A stretch of 64,000 bases of DNA from Actinomyces sp. Marseille-P3109 (GTDB taxonomy: Bacteria; Actinomycetota; Actinomycetes; Actinomycetales; Actinomycetaceae), in NCBI RefSeq assembly GCF_900323545.1, contig NZ_OOHN01000008.1:2496460-2560459 (forward strand), in the 5' to 3' direction. A program made the translations under genes and the position numbers. How positions within the stretch are numbered: the stretch's first letter is position 1; each line of letters begins with the position of its first letter. The notes beneath the pieces are model-generated. The model was given only the letters and a program-made list of their open reading frames with translations. It was not told where the DNA came from and searched no databases. Positions 30,735 through 38,983 of this stretch are shown in pieces.

Positions 30735-32222
30735 GTGAAAGCGCTCGAAGCGGACTACGACGAGCTCCGGGAGGGTGATCCTCAGGGGCGGCTGTTCAAT
30801 GACGATCTCGCTCCCGCCCGCGCCAGCGACCGCCAGTGGAACAGTTACGCCCTGTTCTCACTGTGGATGAATGACGCCCACAACGCCTCGAACTACACCT
30901 TCGCAGCAGGACTGTTCATCGGCACCGGCGTCATTATGGGCATGACCCCCTTATCGATCGTCATCGGAGTGTTCATCGCAACATTCATCATCTTCATCGC
31001 CTGCTGCGTATCCGGGCTGATGGGGTATGAGACCGGAGCGCCCTACCCGGTCATCTCCCGCGTCACCTGGGGCGTGTGGGGTGCGAACTTCCCGGCCCTG
31101 GTTCGAGGGATCGTCGCTATCGCGTGGTACGGGATCCAGACCTATCTGGCATCCATCTCGCTGGAGTTGCTGTTGATGCGGATCTTCCCTCCCATGCAGC
31201 ACTGGACCGCGTCCTTCGTGGGGCTACGCCTGTCCGGGTGGGTGGCCTTCCTTATCCTGTCGGGGATCCAGCTGATCATCGTCTGGCGAGGCATGGAGGC
31301 GGTGCGTCACTTCCAGGGTGCTGCCGGACCGATCATCTGGGTCATCATGATCGGCCTGGGAGTCTGGATGCTCTCCCAGGCAGGCTGGGACTTCAGGTGG
31401 ACAGTCAACGCGGATAACGTCACACCCCCTATCGGCACGCAGTTCTACCAGATCTTCGTGACGGTGGGACTGACAATCGGGACGCTGGCGACCCTTATGC
31501 TCAACTTCTCCGACTTCGCCCGCTACGCACCGAGTCGTCGCTCCGTGGTCATGGGAAATGTTCTGGGCCTGCCTCTGAACTGGACCGCCTTCGCTCTGAC
31601 CTCGGTCTTGTGCTCTGCCGCTGCCATCAAGGTTTACGGCGAGGCCTTCCATGATCCGGGCGACCTGCTGTCACGCATCGACAACGACGTCGTCTTCTAC
31701 GTGGTCTCGATCGCCTTCATCGTGGCCACGATCGGGGTGAATATTGTGGCGAACTTCGTCTCGGCAGCTTTCGATCTGTCCAACCTCAACCCTAGAAAAA
31801 TCTCTTTCAGGGTGGGCGGAATCGTGTCCGTCATCGCATCGATCGTCGTGACTCCCTGGAACCTCTATGGAAGCCCAACAGCGATCAACTACTTCCTCGG
31901 TTCTCTCGGGGCGCTTCTCGGCCCCTTCTTCGGAATCCTCACACTTGACTACTTCTACTACAAGCGGTCACGAGTGGACCTGCGGGATCTGTACTCCCCC
32001 AATCCGGAAGGACGCTACTTCTACCGAGGAGGCCTCAATACCGACGCTCTGCTCGGCTTCATTCCGGCGGCCATCGTCGCTCTGTGCATCGCCCTGGTTC
32101 CGGCTTTCAGCAAGGTGTCTCCTTTCTCCTGGTTCATCGCCGCACCATTAGGAGCCCTGTGCTACTGGATCGTGCAGACGCTGCGGGGCAACAAGCCCCT
32201 GCCCACCGGCTCCGGCGACTGA
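30735..32222 (+). CDS. Second NCS1-family permease
   Basis: A 495-residue, twelve-helix NCS1 transporter paralogous to the one at 20.5 kb. Signatures are FNDDLAPARASDRQWNSYAL, LWMNDAHNASNYTFAAGLF, ISRVTWGVWGANFPALVRG, IAWYGIQTYLAS, NFSDFARYAPSRRSVVMGN and WNLYGSPTAINYF. The GTG start is preceded by AAGGAGAG. In the first helix it has NDAHNASNY where the first copy has SDIHSIGGY; this region lines the substrate site in the family, so the two probably differ in cargo. It closes the operon, 68 bp after gcl. Confidence 0.9.
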   Translation: MKALEADYDELREGDPQGRLFNDDLAPARASDRQWNSYALFSLWMNDAHNASNYTFAAGLFIGTGVIMGMTPLSIVIGVFIATFIIFIACCVSGLMGYETGAPYPVISRVTWGVWGANFPALVRGIVAIAWYGIQTYLASISLELLLMRIFPPMQHWTASFVGLRLSGWVAFLILSGIQLIIVWRGMEAVRHFQGAAGPIIWVIMIGLGVWMLSQAGWDFRWTVNADNVTPPIGTQFYQIFVTVGLTIGTLATLMLNFSDFARYAPSRRSVVMGNVLGLPLNWTAFALTSVLCSAAAIKVYGEAFHDPGDLLSRIDNDVVFYVVSIAFIVATIGVNIVANFVSAAFDLSNLNPRKISFRVGGIVSVIASIVVTPWNLYGSPTAINYFLGSLGALLGPFFGILTLDYFYYKRSRVDLRDLYSPNPEGRYFYRGGLNTDALLGFIPAAIVALCIALVPAFSKVSPFSWFIAAPLGALCYWIVQTLRGNKPLPTGSGD

Positions 32223-32290
32223 CGCACTTCTTGAACCACAGGCCAGTATCGACAACGCCGCCCTGCTGACGAGAGGGAGGAGGTGAGCCA

Positions 32291-32452
32291 ATGCTGCTGA
32301 CAACGGTGGCGCTTCTGGCTCCCCTCCTCCTGATCGGCGCTCTCGGCGTCGTGTCGGCGAGAAGCAGACATTTTCGCCAGGCACTGAACCCACTCAATGA
32401 GTTCGTCTTCCGCATCACTCTTCCCTGCTACCTGTTCACCGTTATCGTCAAA
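32291..32452 (+). pseudogene. AEC-family transporter, 5' fragment (split by IS)
   Basis: Codes for 54 residues including a first membrane helix (TVALLAPLLLIGALGVVSA) and NPLNEFVFRITLPCYLFTVI, the usual start of auxin-efflux-carrier-type permeases. GGGAGGAGG precedes the ATG. The frame runs into the IS1634-type element at 32453 and stops four codons later. Removing the element and one TCAAA copy joins it in frame to 34186-35037, giving a 337-residue protein, so disruption is by the insertion alone. Confidence 0.85.
32448..32452. repeat. Target-site duplication, left copy (TCAAA)
   Basis: TCAAA directly abuts the left end of the IS1634-type element and is repeated at 34181-34185 at its right end. 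A 5-bp duplication with intact coding frame on removal shows a simple transposition event. Confidence 0.85.
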
Positions 32453-34180
32453 CCTGACTCCTGACTTTTTTGTTGGTTGAAGGTGTTGGTGGTGGGTTTT
32501 CGTTGGGATTGTGCGGGTGGCTGAGTTGGTTCGGGCACTAATTCGGGGTGTGTAGGGTTGGTGGGTGACGCCTTCGATCAACACTTATGTGACGTCTTCT
32601 GGGGCGACGGCGGTCAAGGTCGTGTTCAAGAGCCGCGGTAGGCGCATGGTTAAGCACGTTGGCTCGGCTCATGATGAGGCCGAGCTCGCCGTCCTGATGG
32701 AAAAGGCTCGCCAGATCGCTCAGGCGGGCCAGACGAGCTTGGACCTGGAAGCCCTGGTCGGCGCGCCCAAGCCGATCGTGTCGGGCAGCGCCCTGATGGG
32801 CGCTACGACGAGCGCGCTGCTGATCCAGGTCCTGTCTCATGCCTGGGAGGTCCTTGGTCTGGGCGAGGCGGTCGACGGCGATGAGGGCTTTAAGCAGATG
32901 GTCTTCGCACGGCTGGTGGAGCCCACCAGCAAGGCGCAGGTTCCGCGGGTGCTGGGCGAGATCGGGGTTCAGCCGCTGACGGTCCGTACGCTCTACCGGT
33001 CGCTGGCCAGTTGCGTCGACAATGACTGGAGGAGCAGTATCCAGGCCGCCCTCTACAAGCGTGTCAACGCCTGCGGTGACCTCTCACTGGTCTTATACGA
33101 CGTGACCACGTTGTACTTCGAGACGGAGACGGAGGATGACCTGCGCAAGGTCGGTTTCTCCAAAGAGCGCAGGGTAGATCCGCAGATCACGGTCGGCATG
33201 CTCGTCGATAGAGGCGGCTTCCCCCTCCAGGTGGGGTGCTGGGAAGGAAACCACGCCGAGACCAAGACCATCGTACCCACGGTCCAAGGCTTCCTGGACG
33301 CCCATGGTGTCGATCCGGCAGACCTGGTGGTGGTGGCGGATGCCGGCATGATGTCCTACACGAACCTGACCGCCTTGGATAAGGCTGGTTTGTCGTTCAT
33401 CGTCGGGTCCAAGACCACCAAGGCGCCCTGGGACCTGGCCGAGCACACGCATTTCCACGGTGAGGCCTATACCGATGGCCAGATCATCGAGACCACCACT
33501 CCCAGGAAGGGAATCAAGTCTCTCAAGGGCAGGTCGAAGGTCAGGAGCCGCCCGGCCTGGACGCCGCAGGACAACCCGGAGTCGTGGCGGGTCGTGTGGC
33601 ACTACAGCGCCAAGCGCTTCGCCCACGACAACACGACCCTGACGGCGCAGGAGAATAAGGCCAAGGCTGTGATCGACGGCGAGAAGACTGCCCGCCGCCC
33701 CAGGTTCGTGAAGGGATCCGCAGACCACTTGTCACTTGATGAGGCATCCCTCAAGCGGGCCCGCGCAACAGCGGGCCTGAAGGGCTATGTCACCAATATG
33801 ACAAGTAAGCGCATGAATGCTGCTGAGGTCGTCAGCTCCTACCGGAGCCTGTGGCACGTGGAGCAGTCATGGCGAATGAGCAAGCACGACCTGCGCGCCC
33901 GCCCGATCTTCCACCACCGCAAAGACTCCATCGAAGCGCACTTGACCATGGTGATCACCGCTCTCGCCGTCGCCCGCTACCTCCAAGACACCACCGGCAC
34001 ATCAATCAAGAAGATCATCCATACACTCAAACCAATCCAGACCGCCCAGATCCACCTAGCCGGCCAGACGATCACCGCTAGCCACCCACTCACGCCCCAA
34101 GCCCAGACCATCCTCAACGCGCTAGACATCGCCCCCGAGATCTGACACCCCAAACGGGCACTAAACTGTCAGGACTCAGG
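32453..34180 (+). mobile_element. Intact IS1634/IS4-type insertion sequence
   Basis: A 1728-bp element bounded by inverted repeats CCTGACTCCTGAC (left) and, read inward, CCTGAGTCCTGAC (right), matching at 12 of 13 positions. It carries one full-length transposase gene and is flanked by 5-bp TCAAA duplications. It interrupts an AEC-type transporter. The intact ends, duplication and open reading frame suggest a recent and possibly active insertion. A decayed relative is at 38105-38983. Confidence 0.88.
32565..34145 (+). CDS. IS1634-family transposase
   Basis: A 526-residue DDE transposase. The N-terminus has MVKHVGSAHDEAELAVLMEK; the catalytic core shows LVLYDVTTLYFETETEDDLR (first Asp), VVVADAGMMSYTNLTALDKA (second Asp) and the C-terminal SSYRSLWHVEQSWRMSKHDL with YRSLWHVEQ (catalytic Glu region, Y-R-x-x-W-x-I/V-E). 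Two Lys/Arg-rich stretches follow the second Asp. The GTG start is the first good codon after the left end. Length and motif order match IS1634 members of the IS4 superfamily. Confidence 0.9.
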   Translation: MTPSINTYVTSSGATAVKVVFKSRGRRMVKHVGSAHDEAELAVLMEKARQIAQAGQTSLDLEALVGAPKPIVSGSALMGATTSALLIQVLSHAWEVLGLGEAVDGDEGFKQMVFARLVEPTSKAQVPRVLGEIGVQPLTVRTLYRSLASCVDNDWRSSIQAALYKRVNACGDLSLVLYDVTTLYFETETEDDLRKVGFSKERRVDPQITVGMLVDRGGFPLQVGCWEGNHAETKTIVPTVQGFLDAHGVDPADLVVVADAGMMSYTNLTALDKAGLSFIVGSKTTKAPWDLAEHTHFHGEAYTDGQIIETTTPRKGIKSLKGRSKVRSRPAWTPQDNPESWRVVWHYSAKRFAHDNTTLTAQENKAKAVIDGEKTARRPRFVKGSADHLSLDEASLKRARATAGLKGYVTNMTSKRMNAAEVVSSYRSLWHVEQSWRMSKHDLRARPIFHHRKDSIEAHLTMVITALAVARYLQDTTGTSIKKIIHTLKPIQTAQIHLAGQTITASHPLTPQAQTILNALDIAPEI

Positions 34181-34185
34181 TCAAA
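34181..34185. repeat. Target-site duplication, right copy (TCAAA)
   Basis: Matches 32448-32452; see the IS element entry. Confidence 0.85.
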
Positions 34186-35037
34186 GCTCCACGTCCTACC
34201 GGAGGTGTGCCTTGGCTCGTGCTGCTGCCCGGACCAGTCCTGGCCGGCGCGAGCTTTGTCGTCATCGGGCTCATCCTGCTGCGACGATGGCCCCGCGGGA
34301 CCCTGAGGCACCAGCAGATCGGCGTGGTGGCGCTCTGCGCGACCTGGGGCAACGTCGCCTACCTCGGAGTGCCGATCGCCACCGGCCTAGCAGGCCCCGA
34401 GGCTGGACTACCTGCCGGAATCATGCAGCTTCTGCACAATCTGCTCTTCCTCGTGGGGTACCCCGCGCTGCGTCGCCTCGTCGGTCTCGGTGCTCACATG
34501 GGCCAGAGCCCCCAGACAGGGGCATCGAAGGGTCGGCCGTCACCGCGGCATCGCATCATCGGCGTGCTCACGGCCTCTTTCAACCCGGCCACCCTCGGTG
34601 TCGGAACCGGTGTGATCACTCAGATCATGTCCATTCCCGTGCCGGACGTCATCCTGACGACGACCACGCTGTTGGCGGGCGCGACCGTTCCTTGCGCATT
34701 GTTCGTCGCTGGCCTGGCAGTCCCCGGAGCCCTTCACGCAGTCAGGCGGCGAACGGTACCCCTGTTCACCGTTCTTACGGCGGCCGGCATCAAGACGCTG
34801 CTTCTCCCCGCGATCGGGGCCCTTGTCCTACGGCTTGTCGCCTTCACCGACTCATCCACGGGATCCGTGTGGCTTCTCAGCGCTCTCATCATGCTGGCAG
34901 TGCCCTCCGCCTCGGCCGCGCTCAACCTTGCTATCGCCTACGATCATGAATCCGATGCAGCCGCCTCGATCATCATCAGCACCATGCTGATGTTTCCTCT
35001 GACGCTCCCCATCATGCTGACCCTGAACACGATGTGA
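34186..35037 (+). pseudogene. AEC-family transporter, 3' fragment
   Basis: The remaining 283 residues of the split transporter, beginning APRPTGGVPWLVLLPGPV. They contain about nine hydrophobic segments and AEC-like text such as CATWGNVAYLGVPIATGLAG and LNLAIAYDHESDAAASIIIS. The GTG at 34207 could in principle restart translation, but no good ribosome site is seen. AEC permeases export or import small carboxylates; beside the allantoin-type island it may have moved an organic acid product. Confidence 0.8.
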
Positions 35038-35061
35038 GCCTGCTGGGACGGCAAGGAGTGA

Positions 35062-35110
35062 CGCTGTGCCACACGTTGTCACGCATCAGTCCACCGTGCA
35101 GGGCACAGCG
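35062..35110. terminator. Hairpin after the AEC gene
   Basis: CGCTGTGCC (35062-35070) pairs with GGCACAGCG (35102-35110), with GTGA/TTCAC extending the stem outside. There is no T-run and the loop is long, so this is a weak terminator candidate. Confidence 0.3.
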
Positions 35111-35133
35111 CTTCACCTCGTATGCTTCTCCCC

Positions 35134-35350
35134 ATGAGTCAGTCGCGCATCGCATAGATTCTGGACGACCTGTTCTTCGAGGCAAAGACGCAGCGGGGCA
35201 AGGGCACAAGCTTCGAGCGCCTGGTGCGCCAGTTCCTTCTTACGGATCCGCGCTACGCCGAGCGCTTCGACGACGTGTGGATGTGGTGCGACTGGCCGGA
35301 CCGCGGCGCGCGCCCGGACCGCGGCATCGACCTGGTGGCCCGCGAGCACT
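35134..35350 (+). pseudogene. Remnant of a type ISP-like restriction/helicase gene, N-terminal part
   Basis: The frame from ATG 35134 reads seven codons, hits an in-frame TAG at 35155, then continues with ILDDLFFEAKTQRGKGTSFE, RLVRQFLLTDPRYAERFDDV, WMWCDWPDRGARPDRGIDLV and AREH. This is the conserved N-terminal Mrr-like nuclease start of large restriction/DEAD-helicase (type ISP-like) proteins, where GIDLVAR carries the catalytic Asp. It is cut off at the IS481 left end. Both the nonsense codon and the truncation make it dead; it suggests a former defence locus at this site. Confidence 0.65.
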
Positions 35351-36438
35351 GTATGAGGTCATGAGTTTGGTGGCGTGTGCTGGGACGCGGGTGGTGGGAG
35401 GCTGGTTGTGGCTAGGCGGTGTGGGGGGCGGTGGTAGTTGTAGCGGTGGTTCCACACCGCGACGGTGTCGCGGTAATGCTGCTGTGAGGTGTAGGTGCGC
35501 GCGTAGAGGCACTCCTCGGCCAGGATGCGGTTGTAGCGCTCGACCTTGCCGTTGTGGCGTGGGGTGTGGGGGCGGATCCTCTGGTGGCGCGAGGCCAGGG
35601 AGTGATGGTCGCGGTGAAGGTCTGGGCGCGGTAGCTCGCCCCGTTGTCGGTGACCACCCGTACGAGTCTGATGACGCCGTGGGCGGCCAGGAAGGCCCGG
35701 GCGCGGCAGAAGAAGCCGATCGTGGTGGAGGCCTTCTCGTCATCCGGGGCCTTGGTGTAGGCCGGGCGGGAGGAGCCGTCGATGGCGGTGTGCAGGTAGG
35801 TGTAGCCGGTTCTGGCTTCTTTGTCCCGCCTGGAGGCCTTGGCCTCGGGGTCGGGCGCGTCCGTGGGCCCGCCAGCCGCCTCTCGGTGGGATGCGTCCGA
35901 CTCTTGATGTCCAGGTGGATTATGCGGCCCGTGGAAGCGGGCCAGGATGGGTTTGCTGGCCCGGTTGGTCTGCCCGGTGGGGTCGGGTGTCGCGTCGGCG
36001 GTTCAGGCTGGCTCTGTCCAGCCAGCGGGTCACGGTACGTACCGACACCACTGTCCCGCGCTGGGCGAGCTCGTGGCTGATACGGCGGGCGGACCCTTGC
36101 GGGTGCGGCGTCAGTGCTCGATGAGGTCCACAGTCTTGGAACTGGTCTGGGTGGGGCGCTGGAGCGGTCCTCGAGTGCCGGGGCTCCGCTCTGGCGGTAG
36201 CGAGCGATCCACTTGGACATCGCGGTGTGGGCGATACCGGCCTCGGCGACTACAGCGGTGATAGGACGACCGGCCTGGACACGCATCACCAGCCGGTAGG
36301 CGGCCCTGAGGCGTCAACACAGCGTTACGGTGGGTCATGGCAGTGGGGCTTTCTCCTGCCAGAAGGATGATTCAGCACCACCCATCCTGACGGCCCAAGC
36401 TCCGCTGCCCCCCCCACCCACGACTACAACCTCATAAC
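35350..36438 (-). mobile_element. Degenerate IS481-family element
   Basis: About 1.09 kb bounded by related ends: TGTATGAGGTCATGAGTT at the left and, read inward from the right, GTTATGAGGTTGTAGTCG, sharing TATGAGGT. It carries a frameshifted integrase-core transposase on the minus strand. The left end lies exactly where the restriction-enzyme fragment stops. The exact outer base on the right is uncertain by 1-2 positions. Confidence 0.7.
35359..36338 (-). pseudogene. IS481-family transposase, frameshifted
   Basis: The N-terminus MTHRNAVLTPQG opens in one frame, continues in another as MRVQAGRPITAVVAEAGIAH then TAMSKWIARYRQSGAPALED (the IS481 HTH), and the integrase core VVTDNGASYRAQTFTATI (catalytic Asp) shifts again into RHQRIRPHTPRHNGKVERYN-like text before ending PPNS and TGA at 35359. 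At least two frameshifts are therefore present, so no functional transposase is made unless a programmed shift is used. Confidence 0.75.
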
Positions 36439-36704
36439 CCACAACACCTAGGAAGCAGGCCAAGAAAATTAGTGATGTCACTAAGAATGTAAACTATAGT
36501 ATCAACCGAGTCAGGTGCATCATCAAACAAGTTAATGTCCATATTTGGCACCATCAGGAGAGTTAAGACAACCCTAGACACGTTCCCCCAATTCACTATA
36601 GTAATCCGAACATCAATAATACACCCCGAACAACCTTGCAAAACACCAGAAGGACCATCTGAAGAATAATCTAATTTAATCAATAAAGCCTATCTGCCAC
36701 AGCC
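36439..36704. other. AT-rich stretch, possible gene remnant
   Basis: This segment is visibly far more AT-rich than the rest of the window. A minus-strand frame opens at a TTG at 36683 (IKLDYSSDGPSGVLQGCSG...) and runs to 36432 with its last residues in the IS481 end. No ribosome site or family is seen; it could be a truncated gene that followed the sigma factor before the IS arrived. Confidence 0.3.
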
Positions 36705-37571
36705 TTAAATACTGAAATCAAATGAATCTCGCTCGTTCAACATCAAGAGATTTATTTGATTACGGTTGGCGGTAACATTATAGGCCATTATTTTTTTATC
36801 ATAAACAGTGAATGACAGCAATAACTTAGGATCACACTGACTCCCTACTAAAATAATAGGCCTTCCTTTTAAAGAGTAAGTGTTTGCCATTTGTGCATTA
36901 GCTCGAAGTTCGATAGTTTCTGCTATAACTTTTTCTGACCCTCTAATTACAGACCCCGAATCAGTTATTCGGACAACGCCAGGATGAAGTACAGATATTA
37001 GCTGATCAACGTTTCCCTCCTGAGCTGCAGCAAGAAAAGCACTTACAACTCGCTGCACTTCACTTTCATTGAATTTACGTTGATTTAAACGAAATTCATT
37101 ATTCCTTAAATGCTTGCGCGCTCGACTAGCTTGACGCCGAGCAGCCCCTTCGCTAACCTGTAAAATTTTTCCTACTTCAGCAAAAGTAAAGTCGAATATA
37201 TCATGTAAAATTAAAGCAACTTGCTGCGAAGGGCTTAGTTTGGCTAAAATAATATTAAACGCTGTTTCAATATTGCAATTTAATTCCACACTACTTTCGG
37301 GCTCATACTCGCCTAATGAATGATTTATCAGATTATAGTCTGACTCAAACCTACGATTTCTCCTAAGATTATCTAAGCATAACCTTGTAACAACGGTAGT
37401 GAGCCAAGCTTCTAAATTAGAAATATTGTTCTTATCAATTTGATCATAACGAATCCATGCCTCTTGCATAATATCATCCACATCTAAAGAATTGTGCAAG
37501 AATCGGAAAGCCAACGCTCGCAGGTACTTTTCCTGCGAAGCGAAGGCATCCCAGTTCTGGTCGATGGTCAC
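36705..37571 (-). CDS. ECF41-like sigma factor with C-terminal SnoaL-like domain
   Basis: A 288-residue sigma-70 family protein. Region 2 reads RFLHNSLDVDDIMQEAWIRY (about 23-42) and region 4 LSPSQQVALILHDIFDFTFA followed by EVGKILQVSEGAARRQASRA (about 112-151). The last 120 residues (VQRVVSAFLAAAQEGNVDQL onward) look like a SnoaL/NTF2-type domain, as in ECF41 factors, which use it instead of an anti-sigma factor. The DGGGK-type motif of typical ECF41 proteins seems replaced by DSGSVIRGSEK. Codons are strongly AT-rich, unlike the neighbours, indicating transfer from a low-GC donor. The GTG start overlaps the partner gene's stop (GTGA). Confidence 0.85.
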   Translation of the reverse strand: MTIDQNWDAFASQEKYLRALAFRFLHNSLDVDDIMQEAWIRYDQIDKNNISNLEAWLTTVVTRLCLDNLRRNRRFESDYNLINHSLGEYEPESSVELNCNIETAFNIILAKLSPSQQVALILHDIFDFTFAEVGKILQVSEGAARRQASRARKHLRNNEFRLNQRKFNESEVQRVVSAFLAAAQEGNVDQLISVLHPGVVRITDSGSVIRGSEKVIAETIELRANAQMANTYSLKGRPIILVGSQCDPKLLLSFTVYDKKIMAYNVTANRNQINLLMLNERDSFDFSI

Positions 37572-37870
37572 AGATCGAACCCGTAACTACCGATCAACTC
37601 GATCACCTGCGGTATCGGATAGCCACCTTCGACGTGGGAGCCAATCACCTTCGGTAGAACTGCAGTTGTATCTAGATTTAGTAGTGGGTTGTTCTTCTCG
37701 TCTTCAAGTTCTATTAGAGCGACAAATTTGTTTGTGTCTTGTAGTCTCCAATATGCTAAACGAACGAAATCGGGGTGCTCTTCTGTTAAAGTTGAGAACG
37801 CAGCCCTAACGGCAGACTCAACCTCTTTCGCACCAGAGTCATCTGTTGTGAATTCAATGAGTCGTTGCAT
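37568..37870 (-). CDS. Small ABM-like (dimeric alpha/beta-barrel) protein paired with the sigma factor
   Basis: A protein of about 100 residues with the beta-alpha-beta pattern of small antibiotic-biosynthesis-monooxygenase-like barrels: QRLIEFTTDD, a helix AKEVESAVRAAFSTLTEE, HPDFVRLAYWRL, and KFVALIELEDEKN. ECF41 operons normally include an oxidoreductase, epimerase or decarboxylase-type COE gene; this smaller protein takes that position. GGGAG lies nine bases before ATG 37870; an in-frame ATG at 37879 is too close to it. AT-rich, same foreign origin as the sigma gene, to which it is coupled by a GTGA overlap. Family call is tentative. Confidence 0.6.
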   Translation of the reverse strand: MQRLIEFTTDDSGAKEVESAVRAAFSTLTEEHPDFVRLAYWRLQDTNKFVALIELEDEKNNPLLNLDTTAVLPKVIGSHVEGGYPIPQVIELIGSYGFDL

Positions 37871-38104
37871 ATCGATCATCTCCCTATCAATCTGCTTGGG
37901 TTACTTGAGAAGATATCGAGCAGGGCTCAATCACTCTGCTCGATCAGACGACGCACCAGAAAGACAGAACGGGACAACTCGATGGTGCGTTCATTCTCAC
38001 ATTCTAAAATTATGCATCATAAGCATTTTTTTGATATAATTTATAGTTTTGTTGGTTGTGTAACTTGCGACACAAGCTTACAACTCATTGCTGGAGTGCT
38101 GAAT

Positions 38105-38983
38105 AGGGGTGAAGGCGTCCCCTGCCCAATGGAAGTGCGCCTCCAGTCGCCTGGCACCCGGGTGGTACGGGCCCCGACGATGAACCGCAGCCTCGCCTCA
38201 TCCAACGCGCTCAGGTTCGATACCGACAGCATTCCGGCGCCCGTTGACGACGGGCTAACTCGGCGATGCCGTGAGCGGCCTGGAAGGCCTCCACGACGGG
38301 GATGATCGTGGAGGTCTCGGCCCGGTTACCCTCCCAGCATCCGACTTGGAGGGGGAACCCGTGGCGGTCGACCAGCAGGCCCACGATGACCTGGGGATCG
38401 ACCCTCCTCTCCTTGCCAGTAGCCCACCCGCCGCAGGTCATCCTCATGCTCGGCCTCGAAGTAGAGCGTGGTCATGCCTGCAGGCACAGGGACAGCCCCC
38501 TGGTGGCGGTGACGTGCTCGAACAGGGCCTGAGAGATCGCCTCCCGATAGCCCCGCTCCGCGCAGTGTCCCAGGGAGCGGAACAAGGTCCGCACGCTGAC
38601 CGCGTCCAGGCCTAGGTCACCCAGGACACGGGGGACCTAGGCCTTGGAGGTCGGCTCGATCAAACGCGCCAGACCCATCTGCTCAAAAGCCCGATCACCA
38701 CCAGCGGCGTCCCCCAGCCCCAGGTAGGTAGGCCCGTGCAGGACCTCCAACTCGGCCTCGTCGTGGGCTGATCCCAGGGGTTCCACAATCCGGCGCACAC
38801 CGCCGGACTTGGACACGATTTGCACCGCCCTGGCCCCCGAGGAGGTCCTGACCTTACGCAGAAACGGGCTCACCACCCCGACCATACTAGCCCTTTAGTG
38901 TGTCAGCACACCCCCAAACACCACGCGATACCAACGAAAACCCACCTCAAAACCCAAACCCCACCAAACTGTCATGAGTCAGG
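38105..38983 (-). mobile_element. Decayed IS1634-type element, 5' half only
   Basis: The right boundary at 38983 reads inward CCTGACTCATGACAGTTTGG, close to the intact IS end at 32453. Minus-strand fragments in several frames match the intact transposase: SSGARAVQIVSKSGGVRRIV with LGSAHDEAELEVL, then GLARLIEPTSKA and a stop, GKERRVDPQVIVGLLVDRHG with FPLQVGCWEGNRAET, and NLSALDEARLRFIVGARTTR. Similarity ends near 38105 where AT-rich DNA begins, so the 3' half is gone. It is an old, separate copy, not a duplicate of the intact one. Confidence 0.75.

Noticed and set aside
35240..36289. Long continuous minus-strand frame across the IS481 remnant
   Set aside because: Only its first 50 residues match the IS481 HTH; the rest is Pro/Arg-rich out-of-frame text, and the true gene is frameshifted.
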